From: Pseudocitrobacter faecalis
Lineage (GTDB): Bacteria > Pseudomonadota > Gammaproteobacteria > Enterobacterales > Enterobacteriaceae
Assembly (NCBI GenBank): GCA_003315335.1
Contig: QNRL01000006.1
Location: forward strand, 310,001-374,000
DNA: 64,000 nucleotides
Reading direction: 5' to 3'
In this document: positions 49,320 to 63,175 of the stretch, piece by piece
Layout of the letters: each line of letters opens with the position of its first letter
Numbering within the stretch: position 1 is the first letter of the stretch
Position numbers and translations under genes: made by a program
Notes under the pieces: model-generated
What the model was told of the DNA's origin: nothing
Database searches by the model: none
The model's input: only the letters and a program-made list of their open reading frames with translations

Positions 49320-50603
49320 ATGACAACGGTACCGCTTCGCTTAATCCAGAATGCGCGTTTGCCAGACCGGGAAGGGCGATGGCAAATCACGATAGAAAAT
49401 GGCCGGTTTGGTGCCATTACTCCTATGGGGGAGGGGCTGGCGGACGATCCGCAGGTTCTCGACGCGGAGGGCGGTTTAGCGCTACCGCCATTTATTGAGC
49501 CGCATATTCATCTCGACACCACGCAAACGGCGGGTGAGCCAAACTGGAATCACTCCGGCACCTTGTTTGAAGGTATTGAACGTTGGGCCGAGCGCAAAGC
49601 CCTGCTGAGTCATGATGATGTGAAAGCCCGGGCGTGGAAAACCCTGAAGTGGCAGATGGCGAATGGCATTCAGTATGTGCGTACCCACGTGGATGTCTCC
49701 GATCCATCGCTCACGGCATTGAAAGCCATGCTGGAGGTGAAGCAGGAAGTTGCGCCGTGGGTTGACCTGCAAATTGTGGCCTTCCCGCAGGAAGGGATTA
49801 TGTCTTATCCCAACGGCGAAGCGTTGCTGGAAGAGGCATTAAAGCTCGGCGCGGATGTGGTTGGCGCGATCCCACACTTTGAATTTACCCGCGAGTATGG
49901 CGTGGAATCACTGCATATCGCATTTTGTCTGGCGCAAAAATATGACCGCCCGCTGGATATCCATTGTGACGAAATCGACGACGAGCAGTCGCGCTTTGTT
50001 GAAACCGTGGCGGCGCTGGCGCTGAAAGAGGGCATTGGCGTGCGGGTGACGGCGAGCCATACCACGGCGATGCATTCCTATAACGGTGCCTATACCTCCC
50101 GACTGTTCCGCTTGCTGAAGATGTCAGGTATTAACTTTGTCGCCAACCCGCTGGTGAATATTCATCTGCAAGGCCGCTTTGATGACTATCCCAAACGTCG
50201 CGGCATTACCCGCGTAAAAGAGATGCTGGCAGCTGAGATTAATGTCTGCTTCGGCCATGATGATGTTTTTGATCCGTGGTATCCGCTCGGCACCGGGAAT
50301 ATGTTGCAGGTGCTGCATATGGGGCTGCATGTGTGTCAGTTGATGGGGTATCAGCAAATCCATGATGGGCTGAAGCTGATTACGCACCATAGCGCGCGGA
50401 CGTTTGGCGTGACGGATTACGGCATCGCCGCGGGGAATAGGGCTAACCTGATTATTTTGCCAGCGGAGAATGGCTTTGAGGCGGTGCGTCGTCAGGTGCC
50501 GGTTCGCTGGTCGATTCGGGAAGGAAAGGTGATTGCCGAAACGCAGCCAGCACAGACCTGGGTTCGGGGAGAGAGCGTGAGTTTCACGCGAAATGCCGGA
50601 TGA
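49320..50603 (+). CDS. codA: Cytosine deaminase
   Basis: Deaminates cytosine to uracil (amidohydrolase family). The product has 427 residues, like E. coli CodA. Metal ligands are visible: HIHLD, HCDE, and [13 protein letters not shown], with the substrate stretch [21 protein letters not shown] site precedes the ATG. There is no codB permease beside it, unlike E. coli codBA, and it is divergent from nirB. The N-terminal 40 and C-terminal 15 residues differ most from E. coli. Confidence 0.92.
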   Translation: MTTVPLRLIQNARLPDREGRWQITIENGRFGAITPMGEGLADDPQVLDAEGGLALPPFIEPHIHLDTTQTAGEPNWNHSGTLFEGIERWAERKALLSHDDVKARAWKTLKWQMANGIQYVRTHVDVSDPSLTALKAMLEVKQEVAPWVDLQIVAFPQEGIMSYPNGEALLEEALKLGADVVGAIPHFEFTREYGVESLHIAFCLAQKYDRPLDIHCDEIDDEQSRFVETVAALALKEGIGVRVTASHTTAMHSYNGAYTSRLFRLLKMSGINFVANPLVNIHLQGRFDDYPKRRGITRVKEMLAAEINVCFGHDDVFDPWYPLGTGNMLQVLHMGLHVCQLMGYQQIHDGLKLITHHSARTFGVTDYGIAAGNRANLIILPAENGFEAVRRQVPVRWSIREGKVIAETQPAQTWVRGESVSFTRNAG

Positions 50604-50610
50604 TAAGAAA

Positions 50611-50688
50611 TGCCGGATGGCGCTGGCGCTTATCCGGCCTACAACGCGACACACCTTGTAGGCCCGGTGAGCGCCAGCGCCACCGGGC
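50611..50688. repeat. REP pair between codA and tsgA
   Basis: A full REP (50611-50642, GCCGGATGGCGCTGGCGC) and an inverted unit (50658-50688, GTAGGCCCGGTGAGCGCC) separate these convergent genes. Confidence 0.85.
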
Positions 50689-50700
50689 ACAACAATCACC

Positions 50701-51879
50701 TTAGTGAGACGCCGCGCCGTGCTGGCGGTGGCGGCTAACGAAGCCGAGGATCGCACACATCACAAAGACTACGGCATAAAGCGCGTTAGCGGTAATCAGT
50801 GCAGCCTGCGGGCCGCTGTGGGCCACAATCGGGCCGGTCACCACGAAGGTCAGCATGGTGCCGATAGTGCCGCAGGTCAGCACGAAGTTAACCAGCTTCG
50901 GCGAGGCCACTTTGGTTTGCAGCGAACCCAGGGTAATGATTGAGGTGTAAATCGCGCTGGAGAAGAAGCCCAGCGTCAGAATAAACCATGCCAGATGCTG
51001 CGGCTCGCCGTGAATGAAGAAGTACATCAGCACGGTCGCCAGGCCCGCCAGCACGGTCAGAATACGTTGCAGGTCAAAGAAGCGCAGAATGAAGCTGAAT
51101 GCCCACATCCCGAACATATAAGACATCCAGAAATCACTGACCAGTTTACCCGCGTCGTTCAGGCTCATGCCCAGGCCTTTGGCATATTCCGGCACCCAGG
51201 AGATGAAGCCGAGCTGGCCGAGGATATAACACAGTGCGGCAATCGACAGGAACAATACGCCGATACCCCATTTTTCTTTCACCACTGGCTGTGCATCCGG
51301 CGCGGCTTTCTTGCCGAGAACCGGGAAGTCGCAGCCGAAGGTCAGAATGAAGATTGCCACGTAGACCAGACCAATACAGGCATATACCCAGTACCACTCG
51401 ATACTGCGCGCCAGCAGAACCGCGGCGACCATCGGGAAGATCATTCCGGCCATGCTAAAGAAGGAGTCGGTGAACAGCAGACGCGCGCCACGCTGGCGGC
51501 CTTCATACATGTGGGTTATCAGGAACGTACCGATCGACATGGTGATACCGCTTACCAGACCGAGCACGAACATCGCGGCAGAAAACAGTGCCAGGCTGTG
51601 CGTGGTCATCAGACCGGCAACCGCCAGCACCATCAGCACAAAGCCGAAGCGAAGCTGCGTTTTCAGCGGCACAATTTCCATCAGCCACGCGTTCAGGAAG
51701 ATTGAAATCAGGATCCCGGCGTTCAGGAAGGTGAAGGTGTTACTCATGCTGGAAACGGGCAGATTAAAGTAATCGGCGATATTTCCCATCACCATCCCGG
51801 TGACAATCACCAACGCACCGGTAAGGGCGTAGGAGAAGAAGCTGATCCATGTGAGCTTGATACGGTTGCTGTTAGTCAT
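50701..51879 (-). CDS. tsgA: MFS transporter TsgA (YhfC)
   Basis: Inner-membrane major facilitator protein, 392 residues with about twelve membrane segments; its substrate is unknown. Sequence follows E. coli TsgA throughout, including [17 protein letters not shown] and [19 protein letters not shown] (loop motif). It is divergent from ppiA across a 279-base regulatory spacer. Confidence 0.95.
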   Translation of the reverse strand: MTNSNRIKLTWISFFSYALTGALVIVTGMVMGNIADYFNLPVSSMSNTFTFLNAGILISIFLNAWLMEIVPLKTQLRFGFVLMVLAVAGLMTTHSLALFSAAMFVLGLVSGITMSIGTFLITHMYEGRQRGARLLFTDSFFSMAGMIFPMVAAVLLARSIEWYWVYACIGLVYVAIFILTFGCDFPVLGKKAAPDAQPVVKEKWGIGVLFLSIAALCYILGQLGFISWVPEYAKGLGMSLNDAGKLVSDFWMSYMFGMWAFSFILRFFDLQRILTVLAGLATVLMYFFIHGEPQHLAWFILTLGFFSSAIYTSIITLGSLQTKVASPKLVNFVLTCGTIGTMLTFVVTGPIVAHSGPQAALITANALYAVVFVMCAILGFVSRHRQHGAASH

Positions 51880-51998
51880 GACTGGCCTGTGTGAATAGAA
51901 ACGTAAAACGCGTTGACACCCCGCCGGGTGCGCAGATTTTATTCATTTAAGTGATGCATTCCTAGTTTTATTGCACTGATGTTATTTATTGCATTAAC

Positions 51999-52020
51999 TA
52001 ACGTGACTTGTATCACATTA
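51999..52020. promoter_or_regulatory. CRP site upstream of ppiA
   Basis: CGTGACTTGTATCACA matches the CRP core in nine of ten positions. It lies 150 bases before ppiA and 130 before tsgA; ppiA is known to be under CRP control in E. coli. Confidence 0.7.
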
Positions 52021-52068
52021 AAAATACGTCGATCTCCGCGCCGCGCTGGTTACATCTGTTTCAACTAA

Positions 52069-52083
52069 GTAAACTTAAGTAAA
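52069..52083 (+). promoter_or_regulatory. CpxR box upstream of ppiA
   Basis: GTAAA-CTTAA-GTAAA is a perfect tandem CpxR recognition pattern (GTAAA-N5-GTAAA), 76 bases before the start codon. ppiA belongs to the Cpx envelope-stress regulon in E. coli. Confidence 0.8.
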
Positions 52084-52149
52084 AGTCTGGCCTGGGGTGC
52101 AAACCCTCTTTAGAATCAAGCCACTTGCCTTTGTTACTGCACCCGTTAA

Positions 52150-52731
<582 letters not shown>

Positions 52732-52740
52732 CTTCTTCTT

Positions 52741-52763
52741 CGCGCGGGCATATCGTCCGCGCG
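52741..52763 (+). terminator. Hairpin after ppiA
   Basis: CGCGCGG and CCGCGCG pair around a nine-base loop ten bases after the ppiA stop. Only a short TTCTT follows, so termination may be partial. Confidence 0.55.
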
Positions 52764-52835
52764 TTCTTGCCTTCCTGCATAACATTCATTTGCTGCTTAT
52801 ACTTGTGGCAAACGGGAACGATTCAGGGAGGCTGC

Positions 52836-53003
52836 ATGAAAAAACTCACCGACAAGCAAAAAGCTCAGCTCTGGGAAAAAACACGCAACGAGAATTTTCA
52901 GGCCAGTCGCCGCCTGGAAGGTGTTGATATCCCGTTAGTCACCCTTAGCGCTGAAGACGCGCTGACACGTATTGAAGAACTGAGGGGGCACTATGAGCGA
53001 TAA
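52836..53003 (+). CDS. yhfG: Fic-associated antitoxin-like protein YhfG
   Basis: A 55-residue protein, the small partner of Fic in E. coli, where the pair forms a toxin-antitoxin-like complex. The start [14 protein letters not shown] has an AGGGAGG site; a frame back to 52767 has no relatives. The conserved middle is [12 protein letters not shown]. It overlaps fic by eleven bases. Confidence 0.93.
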   Translation: MKKLTDKQKAQLWEKTRNENFQASRRLEGVDIPLVTLSAEDALTRIEELRGHYER

Positions 53004-53601
53004 ATTCGGTAACGACCGCGATCCCTATCTGTTCCCCGGTTTAAACGTGATGCGTAATAAACTGGGCATTCACGAAGCCACTCGTCTTGAACAGGCCGCG
53101 TGGGAACTCACCTCTCTGCGTGCCGCCACCCTCGAACTGGGCCCGCAGGTGCGCGGGCTTCCCTGGCTGTGCGCCATTCATTATCAGCTCTATCAGGATA
53201 TATTTGACTGGGCGGGGAAGTATCGGGAAATCAATATCTATCACGGCGACACGCCGTTCTGCCATTTCACGCGCATCGAGAAAGAGGGCAATGCGCTGAT
53301 GCAGGAACTGGAAGATGAGGATTGGTTAGCGGGGCTGGAAAAGGAGGCGTTTATTGAACGCCTGACCTGGTATTACTGCGAAATCAACGTGCTGCATCCG
53401 TTTCGCATTGGCAGTGGTCTGGCACAGCGTATTTTCTTCGAACAATTGGCGATTCACGCGGGCTACGCGCTGGACTGGCGGGATATTGAACCGCTGCGCT
53501 GGAATGATGCGAATCAGCAGGGGGCGATGGGCGATTTGAAGCCGCTGCTGGCGTTGTTTACGAAAGTGGTGAGAGAGGGGAGTGTTTCCCCCTCACTCTA
53601 A
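52993..53601 (+). CDS. fic: Fic-domain protein Fic
   Basis: Member of the Fic family, whose active members transfer AMP to target proteins. The product has 202 residues. The Fic motif at 135-146 reads [12 protein letters not shown], where the standard is HPFx(D/E)GNGRxxR: the acidic metal-binding position is Ile139, Asn is Ser141 and the phosphate-binding Arg is Leu143. E. coli Fic has a similar degenerate motif. The last codons (SVSPSL) come from a boxC-like repeat. yhfG overlaps its start. Confidence 0.93.
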   Translation: MSDKFGNDRDPYLFPGLNVMRNKLGIHEATRLEQAAWELTSLRAATLELGPQVRGLPWLCAIHYQLYQDIFDWAGKYREINIYHGDTPFCHFTRIEKEGNALMQELEDEDWLAGLEKEAFIERLTWYYCEINVLHPFRIGSGLAQRIFFEQLAIHAGYALDWRDIEPLRWNDANQQGAMGDLKPLLALFTKVVREGSVSPSL

Positions 53602-53642
53602 CCCTCTCCCACAGGGAGAGGGAACCGATCGAGCCCCTCACC
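53588..53642. repeat. boxC-like repeat, half copy C
   Basis: CCCTCACTCTAACCCTCTCCC (in part) with a matching GGGAGAGGG hairpin and GAACCGATCGAGCCCCTCACC tail (in part). It begins inside the fic coding sequence and supplies its final codons and stop. Confidence 0.75.
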
Positions 53643-53705
53643 TTTTCATCGTCCAGACGCCTTACAAACGGTAGAATGCTCCGGTTTGCTGTAACCGGAG
53701 CCGCC

Positions 53706-54269
53706 ATGATCCTGCTAATTGATAACTACGATTCCTTTACCTGGAACCTTTACCAGTATTTTTGCGAGCTGGGTGCTGAAGTGTTGGTGAAGCGCAACGA
53801 TGACATCACCCTCGCGCAAATCGATGTACTCAACCCGGCGAAAATCGTGATCTCTCCCGGCCCCTGCACGCCGGATGAGGCGGGAATTTCACTGGCGGTC
53901 ATTCGCCATTACGCCGGGAAAACGCCGCTGCTGGGCGTGTGCCTGGGGCATCAGGCGATTGCGCAGGCGTTTGGCGCGCGCATTGTGCGGGCGCAAAAGG
54001 TCATGCACGGCAAAACCTCGCCCATCACGCATAACGGGCAGGGCGTTTTTCAGGGGCTGAATAACCCTTTGACCGTCACCCGCTACCATTCCCTGCTGAT
54101 CGAGCCGGCTACGCTACCGGAAAACTTCGAGGTGACCGCGCGCAGTGAAAGCGGCGAGATCATGGGCATTCGCCATCGCCTGTGGGATCTTGAGGGCGTG
54201 CAGTTCCACCCGGAAAGTATTCTCAGCGAGCAAGGGCATGCGCTGCTGGCAAACTTCCTTAATCGCTAA
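53706..54269 (+). CDS. pabA: Aminodeoxychorismate synthase glutaminase component PabA
   Basis: Supplies ammonia for p-aminobenzoate and thus folate synthesis. The start [14 protein letters not shown] gives 187 residues, as in E. coli; an ATG ten codons upstream has no relatives. The glutamine amidotransferase triad is Cys79 (GVCLGHQ), His168 and Glu170 (QFHPES). Confidence 0.97.
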   Translation: MILLIDNYDSFTWNLYQYFCELGAEVLVKRNDDITLAQIDVLNPAKIVISPGPCTPDEAGISLAVIRHYAGKTPLLGVCLGHQAIAQAFGARIVRAQKVMHGKTSPITHNGQGVFQGLNNPLTVTRYHSLLIEPATLPENFEVTARSESGEIMGIRHRLWDLEGVQFHPESILSEQGHALLANFLNR

Positions 54270-54307
54270 TTTAGTCATTGCTATCAAGTGATTTTTTATG
54301 CATATTT

Positions 54308-57643
<3,336 letters not shown>

Positions 57644-57691
57644 AAGAGACAAAAACGGCGTATTGCGCGAACAATACGCCGTCAGACGAGA

Positions 57692-58324
57692 TTAACGCGT
57701 GCCGTAAACGACGATCGTTTTACCGTGTGCAGAGATCAGGTTCTGATCTTCCAGCATCTTCAGGATGCGGCCCACTGTTTCGCGGGAGCAGCCGACGATC
57801 TGACCGATTTCCTGACGGGTAATTTTGATCTGCATACCGTCCGGGTGGGTCATGGCATCCGGCTGTTTCGCCAGATTCAGCAGCGTCTGCGCGATACGAC
57901 CGGTTACGTCGAGGAACGCCAGGTTACCGACTTTCTCAGAGGTCACCTGCAGACGGCGCGCCATCTGAGAGGAGAGACGCATCAGGATATCCGGGTTAAC
58001 CTGGATAAGCTGACGGAATTTTTTGTAGGAGATTTCAGCCACTTCACAGGCGGTTTTCGCCCGAACCCAGGCGCTACGTTCCTGACCTTCTTCAAACAGG
58101 CCCAGTTCGCCGATGAAATCGCCCTGGTTGAGGTAGGAAAGGATCATCTCTTTGCCTTCCTCATCCTTGATGAGTACTGCCACGGAGCCTTTAACGATGT
58201 AATACAGCGTTTCCGCTTTTTCACCCTGGTGAATCAGCGTGCTCTTCGATGGGTACTTATGAATGTGGCAATGAGACAAGAACCATTCGAGTGTCGGGTC
58301 TGTTTGCGGTTTGCCAAGCACCAT
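57692..58324 (-). CDS. crp: cAMP receptor protein CRP
   Basis: Global regulator binding cAMP. The 210-residue product is practically identical to the E. coli protein: cyclic-nucleotide domain with [19 protein letters not shown] (cAMP site), hinge helix, and helix-turn-helix with [20 protein letters not shown]. It likely controls malT, gntT, pckA and ppiA in this window. Confidence 0.99.
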   Translation of the reverse strand: MVLGKPQTDPTLEWFLSHCHIHKYPSKSTLIHQGEKAETLYYIVKGSVAVLIKDEEGKEMILSYLNQGDFIGELGLFEEGQERSAWVRAKTACEVAEISYKKFRQLIQVNPDILMRLSSQMARRLQVTSEKVGNLAFLDVTGRIAQTLLNLAKQPDAMTHPDGMQIKITRQEIGQIVGCSRETVGRILKMLEDQNLISAHGKTIVVYGTR

Positions 58325-58626
58325 GCGCGGTTATCCTCTGTTATAAGCTATCGCCAGCGGCATAAATCAGGCCGCCACTGGTTGAAATAATATCCTTCCC
58401 TCTACCTGGGAAGTTGGCCGTCAAAGATTGTCGCGACCAGTAAGTGATGTCCTCTGCATACATGCAGTACGTTTATGTATCTCTGTAGCATCCCGACTGT
58501 TTTAGCATAGCTTTCGCCGTGTGTCTCCTGGTGTCTCGCTTCAGCATGACCCAGGTCTACTTCCGTTGCGAGATTTGTTATGTGCGCGTAATCTGACAAT
58601 AAATTTGCAACTCTGGAGTGACAATT
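58325..58626. promoter_or_regulatory. crp leader and crp-yhfA divergent region
   Basis: A 302-base spacer holding the long crp leader and the yhfA promoter. A CTGCAT/ATGCAG palindrome lies at about 58453-58466, and GTTTTAGCATAGCT near 58499-58512 is probably part of the promoter. No gene was seen. Confidence 0.6.
58438..58461 (-). promoter_or_regulatory. Likely CRP autoregulatory site in the crp leader
   Basis: Read on the minus strand, GTATGCAGAGGACATCACTTAC resembles the downstream CRP site of E. coli crp (GTATGCAAAGGACGTCACATTAC, recalled from the E. coli gene). The match is good but the CRP core itself is weak. Confidence 0.45.
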
Positions 58627-59031
58627 ATGCAAGCGCGTGTGAAATGGGTGGAAGGGTTAACCTTCCTGGGTGAGTCGGCTTCCGGGCACCAGATTTTGAT
58701 GGATGGCAACTCAGGTGATAAAGCGCCAAGCCCCATGGAAGTCGTGCTGATGGCGGCGGGTGGCTGTAGCGCCATCGACGTGGTGTCTATTTTGCAAAAG
58801 GGCCGCTATGACGTGACCGATTGTGAAGTTAAATTGACGTCTGAACGCCGTGAAGAAGCGCCGCGTCTGTTCACGCATATTAATCTGCACTTCATAGTGA
58901 CCGGCAAAGAGCTGAAAGATGCGGCGGTGTCCCGTGCCGTAGATTTGTCGGCTGAGAAATATTGTTCAGTGGCGCTGATGCTGGGCAAAGCGGTGAACAT
59001 TACCCATTCTTATGAGGTGGTGGAGGGGTAA
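58627..59031 (+). CDS. yhfA: OsmC-family redox protein YhfA
   Basis: OsmC/Ohr-like protein of unproven role, 134 residues as in E. coli. The family's two cysteines are Cys47 in AAGGCSAIDV and Cys113 in EKYCSVALML, suggesting peroxide-type thiol chemistry. A GGAG site precedes the ATG; the upstream ATG three codons earlier touches it. Divergent from crp. Confidence 0.95.
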   Translation: MQARVKWVEGLTFLGESASGHQILMDGNSGDKAPSPMEVVLMAAGGCSAIDVVSILQKGRYDVTDCEVKLTSERREEAPRLFTHINLHFIVTGKELKDAAVSRAVDLSAEKYCSVALMLGKAVNITHSYEVVEG

Positions 59032-59039
59032 GTTGACGG

Positions 59040-59123
59040 CCCTCACCCCGGCCCTCTCCCAGAGGGAGAAAACCGCACAATCGGTCCCCTCTCCCTCTGG
59101 GAGAGGGTTAGGGTGAGGGGCCC
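59040..59123. repeat. boxC-like inverted repeat, copy D
   Basis: CCCTCACCCCGGCCCTCTCCC and GGGAGAGGGTTAGGGTGAGGG arms (in part) around CCGCACAATCGG. It separates convergent yhfA and prkB. Confidence 0.75.
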
Positions 59124-59136
59124 CAGCCCGCACCGT

Positions 59137-60006
59137 TCACCCAATCTTCTTCCCTTCCATCAATCGCTGCACCAGCGGCGTCATGATCAATTCCATCGCT
59201 AGCCCCATCTTGCCGCCGGGAACGACCAGCGTATTCATATGCGAGATGAATGATCCCTGCAGCATCGCCAGCAGCCACGGGAAGTCGATATTGTCGAGAT
59301 TGCGGAAGTGGATAACAACAAAGCTCTCATCCAGCGACGGAATGCCTTTGGCGGCGAACGGGTCAGAGGTGTCGACCGTCGGGACGCGCTGGAAGTTGAG
59401 ATGTGTGCGTGAGAACTGCGGCGTGATGAAGTTGATGTAATCTTCCATTGAGCGCACGACGGAATCCATCACCGCCTCGCGGGAGTGACCGCGCTCGCTG
59501 GTGTCGCGGATCATCTTCTGGATCCACTCCAGGTTAACGATTGGCACTACGCCTACCAGTAAATCCACATGTTTCGCCACATCGTGATGCGGTGTCACTA
59601 CGCCACCGTGTAGCCCTTCATAAAACAGCACGTCGGTTGGCTCTGGCAGAGGTTGCCACGGGGTGAAGGTTCCCGGCACCTGATTCCACGGCACGGCTTC
59701 ATCGTAGGTATGCAGATATTTTCGCGACTGTCCGGTGCCGCTGTGCCCGTACTCGCGGAACGTCTGTTCCAGCAGGCTGAAGTCGTTGGCATCCGGGCCG
59801 AAGTAGCTGATATGGCGCCCCATATCGCGCGCCTTACGGATGGCTAAGTCCATTTCCGGACGCGTGTAGCGGTGAAAACTGTCGCCTTCCACCTCTGCGG
59901 CGTGAAGCTTAAGCTGGGCGAAAATTTTGCGGAACGCGAGGCTGGTGGTGGTGGTTCCCGCCCCGCTGGAACCCGTGACGGCGATAACCGGATGTTTGGC
60001 AGACAT
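59137..60006 (-). CDS. prkB: Phosphoribulokinase-like protein PrkB
   Basis: P-loop kinase of the phosphoribulokinase/uridine kinase family; its enterobacterial substrate is not known. The ATG at 60006 with GGGAG nine bases upstream gives 289 residues. The P-loop GSSGAGTTTT is near residues 12-21, followed by DSFHRY and the FYEGLHGG motif. Followed downstream by a boxC-like repeat, preceded by yheU. Confidence 0.95.
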   Translation of the reverse strand: MSAKHPVIAVTGSSGAGTTTTSLAFRKIFAQLKLHAAEVEGDSFHRYTRPEMDLAIRKARDMGRHISYFGPDANDFSLLEQTFREYGHSGTGQSRKYLHTYDEAVPWNQVPGTFTPWQPLPEPTDVLFYEGLHGGVVTPHHDVAKHVDLLVGVVPIVNLEWIQKMIRDTSERGHSREAVMDSVVRSMEDYINFITPQFSRTHLNFQRVPTVDTSDPFAAKGIPSLDESFVVIHFRNLDNIDFPWLLAMLQGSFISHMNTLVVPGGKMGLAMELIMTPLVQRLMEGKKIG

Positions 60007-60032
60007 AGCGAACAACTCCCGAGTCGGTAAGA

Positions 60033-60251
60033 TTAACCGCGAAACTGGCTGCGGGGCATGATGTTGACGGTTTCATGAAGTTCCGACCACACCAGAACCG
60101 CTTCGCCGCGTTGTAGTTGCTGTTTTACGTCGGCGACCTTTTGCGCAAGTGAACGTTCATATTCACCATAATCGGTGCCTTCACGCAACACAAAGCTTTC
60201 AATCAGGTTATCGAGCGTTTCAGGGTCGATATCTTGCCAGGGAATGATCAT
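60033..60251 (-). CDS. yheU: UPF0270 family protein YheU
   Basis: A 72-residue cytoplasmic protein of unknown function, nearly identical to E. coli YheU ([20 protein letters not shown], ending PRSQFRG). It overlaps the yheT stop by four bases and precedes prkB by 26 bases, so yheT-yheU-prkB is one unit. Confidence 0.95.
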   Translation of the reverse strand: MIIPWQDIDPETLDNLIESFVLREGTDYGEYERSLAQKVADVKQQLQRGEAVLVWSELHETVNIMPRSQFRG

Positions 60252-61270
60252 CTTTCACCTCCAAGCCACGGCATCAGCCAGTCGGGAATACGTCTCTCCA
60301 GCCACATTTGCGGTCGCCGGAAGGTACCGCCGATAAAGCCAACGTGGCCGCCATGTTCCGTTAACTGGTATTCGACGCAGGCAGGAAGTGTGTCAGCGTC
60401 AGGGATAACGTGGTGATCCATAAACGGATCATCCTTCGCGTGAATAATCAGCGTCGGAATCGCTATCTGATTGAGCAACGGCATGGCGCTACATTGACGA
60501 TAATAGTCGATAGCGTCGGCGAAACCGTGAATTTTGGCGGTGATCAGGTCATCAAATTCACGAATTCTGCGCACGCGCTTAAGCTGGCGTAAATCGACCG
60601 GCAGCGTGCCGGGATACGCCGCCAGTTTGCGCGACGCGTTGCCTTTTAGCAGGTTGAGCAAATAGCGCTGATACACCCGCGAAAAGCCTTTTTCCATATG
60701 GTAACTACAGGCTTCCAGCACGAACGGCGCGGAGACGATCACCGCTGCATCCAGCGGTACCGCGTGGCCTTCTTTCGCCAGCAGACAGGCGAGCATATTG
60801 CCGCCGAGTGAATACCCGACCGCCGCCGTGGGCCCCTCACCCAGTTCCTGCTTCAGCCAGTTTAAAAACCAGGTGCCATCTTCTGTTTCACCGGAGTGAT
60901 AAATACGGTTAAGGCGATTCGGTTCGCCACTGCAGCCGCGAAAATGCATCACCACGCCGAGCCAGCCGCGTTCTTTCGCCGCCTGAATCAGGCCGTGCGC
61001 ATAGGGGCTGTGCAGGCTGCCTTCCAGACCGTGGAACACCACCAGACGCGGCTTGTGCTTCGCCTGCATCGGGTCTTCGCTCCAGGCAATATCCAGAAAG
61101 TCGCCGTCAGGTAAATCGAGGCGCTGCCAGTGCGGCGTAAAGTGTAGCCGACGGCGGATAAGCCTCGGCAGCATAGTTTGCAGATGTGGGTTGCTGATGC
61201 CAGGCATCGGACGAAAGGATGAGGAGTCGTCCTGCGGGACATCAAACTCTGCGGGAGTAATTTGGGCCAT
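60248..61270 (-). CDS. yheT: Alpha/beta hydrolase YheT
   Basis: Predicted hydrolase of the YheT/ABHD1-3 group, 340 residues; substrate unknown. The nucleophile elbow is GYSLGGNML near residue 147, the oxyanion stretch VFHGLEGS near 73-80, and the final histidine is in TEHGGHVGF. First gene of yheT-yheU-prkB. In E. coli yheS lies on its other side; here the mdc operon does. Confidence 0.95.
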   Translation of the reverse strand: MAQITPAEFDVPQDDSSSFRPMPGISNPHLQTMLPRLIRRRLHFTPHWQRLDLPDGDFLDIAWSEDPMQAKHKPRLVVFHGLEGSLHSPYAHGLIQAAKERGWLGVVMHFRGCSGEPNRLNRIYHSGETEDGTWFLNWLKQELGEGPTAAVGYSLGGNMLACLLAKEGHAVPLDAAVIVSAPFVLEACSYHMEKGFSRVYQRYLLNLLKGNASRKLAAYPGTLPVDLRQLKRVRRIREFDDLITAKIHGFADAIDYYRQCSAMPLLNQIAIPTLIIHAKDDPFMDHHVIPDADTLPACVEYQLTEHGGHVGFIGGTFRRPQMWLERRIPDWLMPWLGGER

Positions 61271-61519
61271 AACGTTGCGATGTTCTCTTTTAATCTGCTG
61301 ACTACTATACCGTCACTTTTTGATTGTGTTTAAAAAAATGGGCGGTGGTAGCCTCTTTTACTCCTTTTAGGGTTGACCTGCGTCACAAATTTTTCATGTG
61401 ATTATTACTCTCAAGCTAATGATTCCTTCCTAAGCTTAATTGATGACTTTCTCACCAGGGTTCAGACTCTTCTCAGTGTTAAGCAAATCAAAATGATTCG
61501 CTGAATCAGGAGGTTAATA

Positions 61520-63175
61520 ATGTTATCTGGGCAAACACCCGCACGGGTATGGAACACGCGACGCACCGAGAAACAGCGCCGCCTGGCGTCTGTACCGGTG
61601 CAGGGCAAGGTGCTACCGACGGCAGACCTTGTCGCAATGCTGGAAAAACTGATCGCGCCGGGCGACAGAGTGGTATTAGAAGGGAATAACCAAAAACAGG
61701 CAGATTTCCTGTCTCGTTCCCTTGCTGAAGTCAACCCGCAGATTGTTCACGACCTGCATATGATCATGCCAAGCGTCGGTCGTAGTGAACACCTCGACAT
61801 CTTCGAGAAAGGTATCGCCCACAAGCTGGACTTCTCTTTCTCCGGTACGCAAAGCCTGCGTATTTCGCAGCTGTTGGAAGATGGCCTGCTGGAAATCGGT
61901 GCAATTCACACCTACATCGAACTCTACTCTCGCCTCTATGTTGACCTGGCCCCGAACGTGGCGCTGATTGCCGGTTTTAAAGCCGACAGCAAAGGCAACC
62001 TTTACACCGGCGCCAGTACCGAAGATACGCCAGCGCTGGTTGAAGCGGCCGCCTTCCATGACGGTATCGTCATCGCACAGGTGAACGAACTGGTGGACGA
62101 CGAATGCGACCTGCCGCGCGTGGATATTCCCGGTTCGTGGATTGATTTCGTGGTCGTTGCGGACAAACCGTTCTTTATCGAACCGCTGTTTACTCGTGAC
62201 CCGCGTCTGATTAAACAAGAACACATCCTGATGGCGATGATGGCGATTAAAGGCATCTACGCAGAGCATCAGGTGCAGTCACTCAACCACGGTATCGGTT
62301 TTAACACCGCCGCGATTGAACTGCTGCTGCCAACCTACGGCGAACAGCTCGGCCTGAAAGGCAAAATCTGTAAACACTGGACGCTTAACCCGCATCCGAC
62401 GCTGATCCCGGCGATTGAGAGCGGTTGGGTGGAAAGTGTGCACTGCTTCGGTGGTGAACTGGGGATGGAAGAGTACATCCGCGCCCGTCCTGACGTGTTC
62501 TTTACCGGTGCCGATGGTTCAATGCGTTCTAACCGCGCGTTCTGCCAGTTAGCTGGTCAGTACGCGGTGGATATGTTTATCGGTTCAACGTTACAGGTTG
62601 ATGGCCTCGCCAACTCCTCGACTGTCACCCGTGGTCGTCTCTCCGGCTTCGGCGGCGCGCCAAACATGGGCCATGACCCGCACGGTCGTCGTCATGCAAC
62701 GCCTGCCTGGCTGAACATGATCACCGAACCAGACCCAATGCAGCGCGGTAAAAAACTCGTCGTTCAGATGGTGGAAACCTTCCAGGCGGGTGTGAAACCG
62801 ACCTTCGTCGAAACGCTGGATGCCGTTGAAGTGGCGAAATCCTCCGGGATGCCGCTGGCGCCGGTCATGATTTACGGCGATGACGTGACCCACGTGCTGA
62901 CCGAAGAAGGTATCGCTTACCTCTACCGTGCGGAAAGCCTGGAAGAGCGTCGCGCGATGGTCGCCGCCGTTGCCGGTATTACCGATATTGGCCTCGGCGT
63001 AGACGCCAAACGCGTCGCTGAGCTGCGTAAGAGCGGCAAAGTGGTTTACCCGGAAGATATGGGCATTCGCCGTACCGACGCCACCCGTTCCCTGCTGGCT
63101 GCCAGCAGCGTGTCCGACCTGGTGGAATGGTCCGGTGGTTTGTACAACCCACCTGCGAAATTCCGGAGCTGGTAA
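61520..63175 (+). CDS. mdcA: Malonate decarboxylase alpha subunit (acyl-carrier-protein transferase) MdcA
   Basis: Moves the acetyl/malonyl group on the acyl carrier protein of malonate decarboxylase, allowing growth on malonate. The 551-residue product has the Mdc alpha N-terminus VWNTRRTEKQRRL, the CoA-transferase-like DRVVLEGNNQKQADFLSRSL and the signature RGRLSGFGGAPNMGHDPHGR. A near-perfect AGGAGG site lies seven bases before the ATG. The start of mdcB overlaps its stop (TAATG). The 249-base spacer to yheT probably holds the promoter; no operator was recognised there. Confidence 0.96.
   Translation: MLSGQTPARVWNTRRTEKQRRLASVPVQGKVLPTADLVAMLEKLIAPGDRVVLEGNNQKQADFLSRSLAEVNPQIVHDLHMIMPSVGRSEHLDIFEKGIAHKLDFSFSGTQSLRISQLLEDGLLEIGAIHTYIELYSRLYVDLAPNVALIAGFKADSKGNLYTGASTEDTPALVEAAAFHDGIVIAQVNELVDDECDLPRVDIPGSWIDFVVVADKPFFIEPLFTRDPRLIKQEHILMAMMAIKGIYAEHQVQSLNHGIGFNTAAIELLLPTYGEQLGLKGKICKHWTLNPHPTLIPAIESGWVESVHCFGGELGMEEYIRARPDVFFTGADGSMRSNRAFCQLAGQYAVDMFIGSTLQVDGLANSSTVTRGRLSGFGGAPNMGHDPHGRRHATPAWLNMITEPDPMQRGKKLVVQMVETFQAGVKPTFVETLDAVEVAKSSGMPLAPVMIYGDDVTHVLTEEGIAYLYRAESLEERRAMVAAVAGITDIGLGVDAKRVAELRKSGKVVYPEDMGIRRTDATRSLLAASSVSDLVEWSGGLYNPPAKFRSW

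Noticed and set aside
61360-61410. TCACA and TGTGA stretches upstream of mdcA as a CRP site
   Set aside because: The two half-sites face outward with a wrong spacing, so they do not form a CRP palindrome.
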